Of a DNA stretch of 64,000 nucleotides, positions 8,513-16,220 are shown piece by piece. The notes below the pieces were generated by a model. That model was not told the DNA's origin. It did not search any database and saw nothing but the letters and a program-made list of their open reading frames with translations. Source of the stretch: an uncultured Duncaniella sp. GTDB lineage: Bacteria > Bacteroidota > Bacteroidia > Bacteroidales > Muribaculaceae. The position numbers and the translations under genes were made by a program. Within the stretch, counting starts at the first letter, position 1. The number at the start of each line of letters is the position of its first letter. The stretch lies in assembly GCA_910578615.1 (NCBI GenBank), contig CAJTRI010000004.1:62001-126000 (forward strand), in the 5' to 3' direction.

Positions 8513-9808
8513 TCATAACGAGAAGAATGTCTTGAAAGCCATGATGGTATAGGTATGGTCGGCAGCCGACGAGGTCTCGCGGACAGAGTGCATGGCCCAT
8601 ATTGCCTCCCCCATGTCGACACCGCGCAATGGAAGCTGGGATGTAAGGATATTGCCAAGAGTAGAACCGCCGGGCACATCACTGTGGTTGACAAAATACT
8701 GGCAAGGTACGCCGGCTTTTTCGCATATCTGGCTGAAAACAGCCGAGGAGTCGGCATCGGTCATATACTTACAGCGTGCATTTATCTTTATGACCGGGCC
8801 TCCTCCGGGAACGGGATGGTTTGTCGGATCATATTTCTCTCCATAGTTCGGATGGAACGCGTGGGCATTGTCGGCAGATATCATGAAGGATTTCTCGATG
8901 GCCCGTACAAAGTCTTCATGCGAGCCTCCGAAAGTATCTGTGACACGTCGGAGCATGTCGGCAAGGACGGGGGATGCCGCACCCTGCTTGGTTCCAGAGC
9001 CGGTCTCCTCGTTGTCAAAGATTGCCATCACGCATGTCTGTCGGCCCGCAGGAGCCGACACAAGCGCCTCCATGGCCGCGTGAACCATGCTGAGATCGTC
9101 AAGACGCCCGGACGATACAAACTCATCATGAAGCCCTATCAGGCAGGCCGGAGTGGTATCATAGAGCGAGAGGTCATAGTCGAGTATATCCCCTACCCCG
9201 CAGCCCGCAGCCTCGGCCACCATAGACAGAAGAAGGTCTGAATCAAGGGTCTCGGCCCCGAGAGCAATAACTGGAAGCATATCCTTCTGTGCGGAGAGCG
9301 GGTTACCTTCGTTGACCGACCTGTTGAAATGGATGGCAAGATGGGGAATCGTGAGAAGCGGACGGTCAAACCTCACCAGCTTCCTGACAGGATGCAACGG
9401 ATCCTCCCCACGGAGAATGACGCGCCCGGCAAGAGAAAGCGGACGGTCAAACCATGTATAGAGTATGGGGCCGCCATAAACCTCTACATTAAGTTTGACT
9501 ATTCCTTCGGGAGTGCGCATCAACGGATTGGGCTTGACTCTGAAACACGGGGAGTCACTGTGCGCGGATATTATGCGGAATCCAGCCGCCGGATCGTTGT
9601 CACCGACAACGAAGCCGAATATCGCCGAGTCATTCTTGACCATATAGTATCTCCCACCCGGTTCAAGACTCCATGCCTCGGCGGCATCGAGACGGATGAA
9701 CCCCTCGGCGTCAAGACGTTCGGCCACGGTACGGACGGCATAGAAGTTAACCGGGCTTTTGTCCAGAAACTCCATGAGAGAACGTGCGTTCTGCTTTATT
9801 TCTTCCAT
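8513..9808 (-). CDS. M18 family aminopeptidase
   Basis: Cytosolic dinuclear-zinc aminopeptidase of 431 residues, the aspartyl aminopeptidase type (ApeB/DAP2-like). Metal-ligand motifs in order: ISAHSDSP near residue 100, FDNEETGSGTKQG in the middle, and SADNAHAFHPNY, with SDVPGGSTLG near the C-terminus. No signal peptide. The start lies 14 bp after the stop of the tricorn-like protease gene, so the two are probably cotranscribed. M18 enzymes finish small peptides to amino acids, which would suit a partner of tricorn, although the tricorn here carries an export signal. Confidence 0.9.
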   Translation of the reverse strand: MEEIKQNARSLMEFLDKSPVNFYAVRTVAERLDAEGFIRLDAAEAWSLEPGGRYYMVKNDSAIFGFVVGDNDPAAGFRIISAHSDSPCFRVKPNPLMRTPEGIVKLNVEVYGGPILYTWFDRPLSLAGRVILRGEDPLHPVRKLVRFDRPLLTIPHLAIHFNRSVNEGNPLSAQKDMLPVIALGAETLDSDLLLSMVAEAAGCGVGDILDYDLSLYDTTPACLIGLHDEFVSSGRLDDLSMVHAAMEALVSAPAGRQTCVMAIFDNEETGSGTKQGAASPVLADMLRRVTDTFGGSHEDFVRAIEKSFMISADNAHAFHPNYGEKYDPTNHPVPGGGPVIKINARCKYMTDADSSAVFSQICEKAGVPCQYFVNHSDVPGGSTLGNILTSQLPLRGVDMGEAIWAMHSVRETSSAADHTYTIMAFKTFFSL

Positions 9809-9822
9809 GATTGATGTTTTTT

Positions 9823-12800
9823 CTACTTGTTGTCGATATCTTTGAGAAGGGTCTTGACGGCAGTCTCTATCTGTGAGTCTATGCCTCTGACTATAAGTGC
9901 AGGATCATTGGCCACTTTAACATCCGGTTCGAGCTGCGAGTTTTCAAGGAAGTCACCCTCCGCCGTGCGGAAACCCACGACAGGTATTCCGAACACGAGC
10001 GACGGATCCTGCATCTCCACCCAGTTGACCGAACTCATCGTACCGGGAACCGGCATACCTACTATCTTGCCGAGGCCCATGTGTCTGTACATCCAGGGAG
10101 TCCCATGGGCGTTGGAATAGTTGTGTTCTCCTGTAATCATTATTGACGGACGCAGCCAACGGCGGGAAGGCATTTCCCCGCTCTTGACACCACGTATCTC
10201 CTGAGTGAGATATTTGCGTCCGCTGAACAGAACCTCTATATCCTCATGGAGGCGGCCGCCACCATTGAAGCGTGTGTCAATCACTATGCCTTCGCGCCCG
10301 GCATAACGACCAAGGACATCAGCATAGATCTCGCGATAAGAATCGTCACTCATGGTGCGAAGATGCACATAGCCGAGACGGCCTCCCGAGAGCGAATCCA
10401 CGAGAGCGCGGTTACGCTCCACCCAGCGCCTGTACATCAGTTCGTTCATGGCTCCCGATGAGACAGGGAGAACCACCTCTTCGACCTTCTCCCCTCCGGG
10501 CAGGGTAAAGGCCACAAGGGTCTTGCGCCCGATATGAGAATTGAGTGCCGACAGAGGCTCGGCCATTCCGTCAAGAGACAGCCCGTCAATGGCCGTGATG
10601 ACCGCTCCTGCCCTGAGCCTTGACGAGGCACGGTCAAACGGCCCCTTATCCACCACCTCGGCCACTTTCAGACCGGGGCCGTCATAGGCCATATCATAAA
10701 GAAGTCCGAGAGAAGCCGTGGGTTCTGAAGCATACTGCGGAGTATAATAACGACATCCTGTATGTGAAACGTTCAATTCGCCAAGAAGTTCCGAGGCAAG
10801 TTCGGCAAAGTCATAGTTGTTGGAGATATGCGGGATAAACCTGCGATAATCACGAGCCAGACCGTCCCAGTCAGTACCGAACATATCCTTTACCAGATAA
10901 CGTTCCTTCTCTTCTCTGACCATGTAGTCAAAGAGATATTCGCGTTCGGCAACAGGGTCTATCTTCTGTCTGGCGTTGTAAGTGATATTATCGGTCTTCC
11001 CTCCTGACACGGCATATCTTTTCATCATCTTGGGGCCGAGGATAAACAGGTTCTTTCCGGCACCGTCTGGAAGAAGGGCCAGTTCGGAGGCGCCGAGCTT
11101 CTTCTCTACGGAGATATCCTTCTTACGCATATTCATCTTCCATAGATCAAGGCCGTCCTCTACCTCGGCGAGGAAATAAAGATTCTCCCCATCCGGGTCA
11201 ATCCAAGCATCGGCCACCTCGGAAGAGAACGGGGTGAGGCGGACAATGCGTTCATGGATACCTTCCGTCTCCACGTTCACCGCGTCCTCGGGTTTCTCCT
11301 CAGGTGTTTCTTCGGTTTTTTTGCCCTTTTTGCCTTTCTTTCCTTTCTTATCATCCTTTTCAGGCGTATCTGACTTTTTAGCAGCCTTCTCCACCTCTTT
11401 CAGTATGGCGAAATCCTCGGGAGACAGGCGGTAACGGTCATATGCCTCTCGGTTGGTAAAAGCCAGCAGCACGTCATAAGTCGATCCCCACGAGGCATGG
11501 TTCTTCATTCCGTATCGTTCGCTGATAAAGGCAATAGCATTTCCACCCATCACCCAGCGGGGCGACAGGTTTATGTAGGCATCGTTGGTGATGTTGGTCA
11601 TCTCGCCTGTGCCGATGTTGAAAACGGCGATATCATAGTACGGATCGCGCTGGTGGACGTCTATTGTCGCGGCAAGCCATTCACTGTCAGGAGACCAGTC
11701 GAGCATTATCTCTCCGTCACGGGCGGTATAGGTCTCCCCCTGTGTCAGTATCGTGACCTTGCGGGTGGTCAGATCCATTACCGCGATCTTCTGCCTGTCC
11801 TGTATATAAGCGATCAGCTGACCGTTTGGCGACACCAGCGGATTGCGACGGTCAATGCCGTCAGAGGCTGGAAACAAGGCGGTCTCCTCTATGAGAGTGG
11901 CATTGGGGAAGTCGGGGTCATCCTTGCGACTGAGACGCGCGCGGTAGATATTGGAAACGCCGTCCCGGTCGGACGCGTAATAGAGCGAACGGTTGTCGGC
12001 ACCCCATGAGGGCCGGCTCTCGTTCTGCGGCGTAGCTGTGACCTGACGTGTGGTCGGATAGTCCGCTGATGTCACGAAAATATCGCCACGGCTGGCAAAA
12101 GCCACCTGCTTGCCGTCCGGGGAAGGAACGGGGCTTTCAGCACCGGACGAGAATTTTCTGTGGACTGCCGTCTCCCCGGTATCAAGTGTTATGCCGACCT
12201 CGACCTTAGCCGGACTGCCGCCACGTTCGTCCATGGTGTAAAGCTCTCCGTCATAGACAAATGCAAGAGTGCCGTCAGTGGCACGTGACAAGAATCTGAC
12301 AGGATGGCGTTCAAAGCGGGTCAGCGCCACTACACGCGACGGGTCGGAGAGCCGGAAAGAGCATACATTGGATGACCCGCCGTCTCTCTCGCTGAGAAAA
12401 TACACAGTGTCGCCGTCACCACCCATAACTGGATTTGTGTCCTCACCTCCTCTCGCGGTCAGATTGGTGTGGCGCCCGGTAGAAGCGTCATAACGCCATA
12501 TATCACGGGTGACAGATGATGTGTGATGTTTGCGCCATTCGTCTTCCACACCCTTGATATCCTGATATACAAACGACTCACCGTCCGGCAGATAGCTTAT
12601 CGTTCTGGCCGGAGTACCGAGAATCTGCGAAGGCCGTCCGCCAGTCACAGACACCTTGTATAGCTGGCCATATCTCCCGCTCGGAAAAGTACGACTCGCG
12701 GCAGGAGCCTGTATAGCTGCGGTATAGACCACATCCGCTCCATCAGGAGTGAATGACACGGGAATTTCGTCGGCAGAATTGGAGGTCAGGCGCACGGCCT

Positions 12801-13092
12801 CACCTCCGGCCGCATCCATGATAAAGACATCATATCCCCCCTCACGGTCACTTGCGAAGGCTATCTTGGTTCCAGACGGGTTCCAGACGGGAGAGGTCTC
12901 ATATGAAGGCATGGACGTGAGACGTATCGCATTGCCGCCTTTTGTCGGCACGGTATATATGTCGCCCTTGTAGGTGAACGCTATCGATTTCCCATCGGGG
13001 GAGATAGCCGCGTCACGAAGCCAGAGCGGGTTCACAGCCGAGACACATACGGCAGACGCTGCCAGCGCGACAGAGAGAAAGAACTTTTTCAT
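9823..13092 (-). CDS. Exported tricorn-like S41 protease with beta-propellers and PDZ domain
   Basis: A 1089-residue protein. A signal peptide (MKKFFLSVALAASAVCVSA) indicates periplasmic location. Residues about 25-570 are WD/PD40-type beta-propeller repeats (SPDGKSIAF, NPSGTKIAFASDREGG, SPDSEWLAA); then comes a lysine-rich linker (KKGKKGKKGKK), a tricorn core with the SH pair in NVSHTGCRYY, a PDZ domain (GLKVAEVVDKGPFDRA), and an S41 domain with RFNGGGRLHEDI and the likely nucleophilic serine in HNYSNAHGTP. Tricorn enzymes cut oligopeptides into di- to tetrapeptides. Start 13092 chosen for the signal peptide; a longer frame to 13161 overlaps the upstream gene. Confidence 0.9.
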   Translation of the reverse strand: MKKFFLSVALAASAVCVSAVNPLWLRDAAISPDGKSIAFTYKGDIYTVPTKGGNAIRLTSMPSYETSPVWNPSGTKIAFASDREGGYDVFIMDAAGGEAVRLTSNSADEIPVSFTPDGADVVYTAAIQAPAASRTFPSGRYGQLYKVSVTGGRPSQILGTPARTISYLPDGESFVYQDIKGVEDEWRKHHTSSVTRDIWRYDASTGRHTNLTARGGEDTNPVMGGDGDTVYFLSERDGGSSNVCSFRLSDPSRVVALTRFERHPVRFLSRATDGTLAFVYDGELYTMDERGGSPAKVEVGITLDTGETAVHRKFSSGAESPVPSPDGKQVAFASRGDIFVTSADYPTTRQVTATPQNESRPSWGADNRSLYYASDRDGVSNIYRARLSRKDDPDFPNATLIEETALFPASDGIDRRNPLVSPNGQLIAYIQDRQKIAVMDLTTRKVTILTQGETYTARDGEIMLDWSPDSEWLAATIDVHQRDPYYDIAVFNIGTGEMTNITNDAYINLSPRWVMGGNAIAFISERYGMKNHASWGSTYDVLLAFTNREAYDRYRLSPEDFAILKEVEKAAKKSDTPEKDDKKGKKGKKGKKTEETPEEKPEDAVNVETEGIHERIVRLTPFSSEVADAWIDPDGENLYFLAEVEDGLDLWKMNMRKKDISVEKKLGASELALLPDGAGKNLFILGPKMMKRYAVSGGKTDNITYNARQKIDPVAEREYLFDYMVREEKERYLVKDMFGTDWDGLARDYRRFIPHISNNYDFAELASELLGELNVSHTGCRYYTPQYASEPTASLGLLYDMAYDGPGLKVAEVVDKGPFDRASSRLRAGAVITAIDGLSLDGMAEPLSALNSHIGRKTLVAFTLPGGEKVEEVVLPVSSGAMNELMYRRWVERNRALVDSLSGGRLGYVHLRTMSDDSYREIYADVLGRYAGREGIVIDTRFNGGGRLHEDIEVLFSGRKYLTQEIRGVKSGEMPSRRWLRPSIMITGEHNYSNAHGTPWMYRHMGLGKIVGMPVPGTMSSVNWVEMQDPSLVFGIPVVGFRTAEGDFLENSQLEPDVKVANDPALIVRGIDSQIETAVKTLLKDIDNK

Positions 13093-13108
13093 GGTTGGTA
13101 TGTTATTG

Positions 13109-14029
13109 TTATTTCTTAAACATTGTACGACGTTCCAGATAATCGGCAAGCCATACGCCAAGGAGAATCATCAGACACCCCGCAAGGCCGACAGGAGTAA
13201 GGGACTCATGCAGTATGACAACTGAGAACACCATAGTGATTACCGGCTGGAAATAAAGATAGTTGGCAGCTGTGACGGCTCCGATCCTAAGCACCGCATA
13301 TGCCCACAACAGATATCCTCCGAGAGAGCATATGGCCGACAGGAAGAGAAGGTTCCAAAGCACCACCGGCTTCATGAGCACGGCAGGAGAGGCCACCTCT
13401 GGTTCGACAAGGAGGAACGGGATAGCGGTGAGGACGCCATAGAAAAACACTTTGCGCGTGATAAAGCGGGCATCATAATGGGCATTGAGTGGTTTGAGAA
13501 GGAGGCTGTATATGGCCCAGCAGAAAGCGGCCAGAAGGGACAGAAGGTCGCCTATCGGATTGATGGCCATGTTGAAACTACTGTTGAATATGACAAGCCC
13601 CACACCCAGAAAGGCCACTACTGAACCCACATAGGCACCCTTGCCGGGACGGTTTGTCTTATATACAAGCCCTATGAGCAGTACCGTCAGCAACGGCGGA
13701 AGGGATGTGATCAGGGAGACATTACTCACAAGCGTGTATTCCAACGCTACATTTTCAGAAATAAAATATACCGAACCTGCCACGAGTCCGCACACCACGA
13801 ATAGAGCCTCGTCTTTGAGCGAGTTTGCCCATATCCTGTCATGGCATATGGCCAGAAGTGCAACATAGGCTATGACAAAACGATAGATGTAAATCTCGAT
13901 AGGATGTAGGCCGTTGTCAAGGAGAACGCGTGTCGATATGAAAGACAGCCCCCACGCTGTGACCGTAAAGACGGCAAAAAGGTGGTAGATCCATATCCGG
14001 CTTTTCCCGGCGGCCTTGGTTGGTTCCAT
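13109..14029 (-). CDS. EamA/DMT family transporter
   Basis: Inner-membrane permease of 306 residues with ten predicted hydrophobic helices in two EamA repeats (first near 10-140, second near 155-295). Landmarks: TAWGLSFISTRVLL in helix 1 and GAVTAANYLYFQPVITMVFS in the second repeat. Substrate is unknown; relatives export amino acids or other metabolites. It is first in an operon with the tricorn-like protease (16-bp gap) and M18 peptidase, so a peptide or amino-acid substrate is tempting but unproven. Start 14029 is preferred because the predicted -7 element at 14060-14067 would overlap an ATG at 14062. Confidence 0.85.
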   Translation of the reverse strand: MEPTKAAGKSRIWIYHLFAVFTVTAWGLSFISTRVLLDNGLHPIEIYIYRFVIAYVALLAICHDRIWANSLKDEALFVVCGLVAGSVYFISENVALEYTLVSNVSLITSLPPLLTVLLIGLVYKTNRPGKGAYVGSVVAFLGVGLVIFNSSFNMAINPIGDLLSLLAAFCWAIYSLLLKPLNAHYDARFITRKVFFYGVLTAIPFLLVEPEVASPAVLMKPVVLWNLLFLSAICSLGGYLLWAYAVLRIGAVTAANYLYFQPVITMVFSVVILHESLTPVGLAGCLMILLGVWLADYLERRTMFKK

Positions 14030-14059
14030 GATTTTATGATTAGGTTTATTTGTTTCCCA

Positions 14060-14091
14060 CAAAATTACGCTTTTTTTTTGACTTTGTCAAG
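14060..14091 (-). promoter_or_regulatory. Promoter of the DMT-tricorn-M18 operon
   Basis: On the minus strand, TAATTTTG (complement of 14060-14067) is preceded 20 bp upstream by CTTG (complement of 14088-14091). The predicted transcription start near 14053 gives a 5' leader of about 24 nt. Confidence 0.55.
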
Positions 14092-14310
14092 AGAGCCGGA
14101 ATACCCCTCACAGGGCCATACAGCCCGCAAGTTACAATCTCTAAGACAACAGGGCCGGAGAACGGCGAAATATCATTGTCCCGACATGATAACCATGCAA
14201 ATGTTCTGCAAAAAAATCATAACCCAAAGACATCCGGCAGACAATCCCGACAATAGCGGCTGGTACACACCCGGAGCCGGCAGTTTTGTTGGCAGATTGA
14301 CACATTATAG
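14092..14310. other. Intergenic region between divergent promoters
   Basis: Part of the 371-bp gap between the DMT transporter and glycogen synthase. Open frames here (to 122 codons on plus) have no initiation context, no recognisable family and odd composition; I regard the stretch as non-coding leader and spacer. Nothing else is recognised. Confidence 0.5.
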
Positions 14311-14334
14311 TTGTCAAACCGCTAATTTTGACAA
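14311..14334. promoter_or_regulatory. Palindrome next to glycogen synthase promoter
   Basis: TTGTCAAA (14311-14318) and TTTGACAA (14327-14334) form a perfect 8-bp inverted repeat with an 8-nt spacer, ending 6 bp before the -33 element. It has the size and placement of an operator for a dimeric regulator of glycogen genes; regulator unknown. Confidence 0.4.
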
Positions 14335-14340
14335 TGATAT

Positions 14341-14372
14341 ATTGAGGTAATCGGATTTTTTTTGTACCTTTG
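14341..14372 (+). promoter_or_regulatory. Promoter of glycogen genes
   Basis: ATTG (14341-14344) and TACCTTTG (14365-14372) are 20 bp apart, a good Bacteroidota promoter. The expected start site near 14380 leaves a leader of about 20 nt before ATG 14401. Confidence 0.65.
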
Positions 14373-14400
14373 CACCCTGACAACAAAATCTTTAAGATAA

Positions 14401-16113
14401 ATGGATAAAAGACCTGCCACGCAGCAGCCTGACCTGCTTTTCGAGGTCAGCTGGGAAGTGTGTAACAAGATAGGAGGAATTTACACCGTACTATCCACCA
14501 AGGCCAAAACTCTTCAGAAAGTCAACAAGGACAAGACAGTTTTCATAGGCCCGGATGTCTGGTCTGCGGAAAACCCGTCTCCTTGGTTTACAGAATGTAA
14601 TGTTCCCGGTCTGACCGCGTGGTGCAAGAAAGCCCGTCTCCCCGAGGGGATAGGCGTGCGCGTGGGCCGCTGGGAAATCCCGGGACGCCCCATAGCCGTC
14701 CTCGTCCGTTTTGACGGAATGTATGCTGTCAAAGACGAATTTTATGGCGAGATGTGGGCACGTTTCGGAGTAGACTCGCTTCACGCATACGGTGACTATG
14801 ACGAAGGCTGTGCATTTGCCCATGCGTCAGGCATCGTGATAGAATCAATACTCGCGTCAGGTTACGGACTGCCCGAAGGTTCCCCGGTTCCCACCGGCAA
14901 GAGAGGTCGTCCGAGAAAAGTGAAATTTGACGTCGTGGCCCATTTTGACGAATGGACTACCGGCATGGGACTTCTGTATGTGAAATGGAAGCTGCCCAAG
15001 GTAGCCACCGTATTTACCACACACGCCACAAGCATAGGCCGCAGTATCTGCGGCAACAACAAGCCGCTCTATGACCATCTGCACAACTATGACGGAGACC
15101 AGATGGCGCGCGAGCTGAACATGGAGGCCAAACATTCTCTCGAAAAAGCCGCAGCCACCCAGGCTGACATATTCACGACTGTCAGCGAAATTACCGCACG
15201 CGAATGCGAGGCACTTCTCGAACGTCGTCCCGACGTGGTGACTCCCAACGGATTCGAGAAAGGATTCGTCCCCTCCGGCTCCAAGGCTGCGGAAGAACGC
15301 GACGCCTCACGCAGAGTCATGCTTGATGTCGCCTCGAGCCTGACAGGGCAGAAATATGACGATGACACGTTCATCATGATTACAAGCGGACGCTGCGAAT
15401 ATCGCAACAAGGGCCTTGACCTCTACCTCGACATGGCCTCCACACTCAAAAGCCTCCCATGCTGTCGCAAAGTGGTGGCCTACGTGATGGTTCCGGCATG
15501 GCCGAAAGAACCCCGCACAGACCTCCGTGAACGCCTTGGCTCAGGCAGCCGGCCAGACACCGCCCTATGCGAACCAGTCCTCACCCACTGGCTCAACAAT
15601 CCAGACAGCGATGCCGTCATGTGCCGGATCAGAAATATGGGCTGGGAGTCAGTGGACCAGCGTGTCGCTGTCATATACGTACCCTGTTATCTTAACGGCA
15701 CGGACGGAATCTTCAACCGCAGCTATTACGACCTTCTCATAGGCGCCGATGCCACCGTGTTCCCCTCCTATTACGAACCATGGGGATACACTCCGCTTGA
15801 AAGCGTGGCGTTCGGAGTCCCCACCGTAACCACATCTCTCTCAGGCTTCGGCCAATGGGTGCTCGAAACCTATGAGAACAGCTTCGACGAATGCGGAGTC
15901 AATGTGATAGGACGCGGCGATTCCAACTATGACGGAGTAGTACACAACATAGCCCATTCCATCGAGTACCTCACATGCGCCGATGACAAGACCATGCGCC
16001 GCATACGCCGCGCCGCTGTCAGAACCGCCGCCGCTGCCTCGTGGACAAATTTCATACGCTTCTACGACATGGCCTATACCGCCGCACTCGAAAAAGCATC
16101 CAGAAGAAAATAG
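14401..16113 (+). CDS. Glycogen synthase, GT3 (eukaryote-type) family
   Basis: Glycosyltransferase of 570 residues extending alpha-1,4-glucan. The N-terminus LFEVSWEVCNKIGGIYTVL is the hallmark of family GT3 (fungal and animal glycogen synthase), not of the ADP-glucose GT5 enzymes, whose N-terminus carries KxGGL. The C-terminal lobe has the E-x7-E motif in YYEPWGYTPLESVAFG near residue 460. GT3 enzymes generally use UDP-glucose; that donor is inferred. A charged loop (KRGRPRKVKFD) near residue 165 is an insertion. The phosphorylase gene follows 107 bp downstream in the same direction. Confidence 0.9.
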   Translation: MDKRPATQQPDLLFEVSWEVCNKIGGIYTVLSTKAKTLQKVNKDKTVFIGPDVWSAENPSPWFTECNVPGLTAWCKKARLPEGIGVRVGRWEIPGRPIAVLVRFDGMYAVKDEFYGEMWARFGVDSLHAYGDYDEGCAFAHASGIVIESILASGYGLPEGSPVPTGKRGRPRKVKFDVVAHFDEWTTGMGLLYVKWKLPKVATVFTTHATSIGRSICGNNKPLYDHLHNYDGDQMARELNMEAKHSLEKAAATQADIFTTVSEITARECEALLERRPDVVTPNGFEKGFVPSGSKAAEERDASRRVMLDVASSLTGQKYDDDTFIMITSGRCEYRNKGLDLYLDMASTLKSLPCCRKVVAYVMVPAWPKEPRTDLRERLGSGSRPDTALCEPVLTHWLNNPDSDAVMCRIRNMGWESVDQRVAVIYVPCYLNGTDGIFNRSYYDLLIGADATVFPSYYEPWGYTPLESVAFGVPTVTTSLSGFGQWVLETYENSFDECGVNVIGRGDSNYDGVVHNIAHSIEYLTCADDKTMRRIRRAAVRTAAAASWTNFIRFYDMAYTAALEKASRRK

Positions 16114-16220
16114 AAACGGGCAGTCACAATCCGAAACCTCTTAAAAAATTATATCATACATTTCTGACCAGAAATCTTTAACCTCCCAATCCAAGAAAAG
16201 ATATTACTAACCGTTTTAAT

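Noticed and set aside
11300..11350. Low-complexity run inside the tricorn-like gene, considered as a repeat
   Set aside because: It encodes an in-frame lysine/glycine linker (KKGKKGKKGKK) between domains and is not an inserted element.
14050..14350. Plus-strand open frame of up to 122 codons between DMT and glycogen synthase
   Set aside because: No family resemblance, no promoter or start context, overlaps divergent promoter elements.
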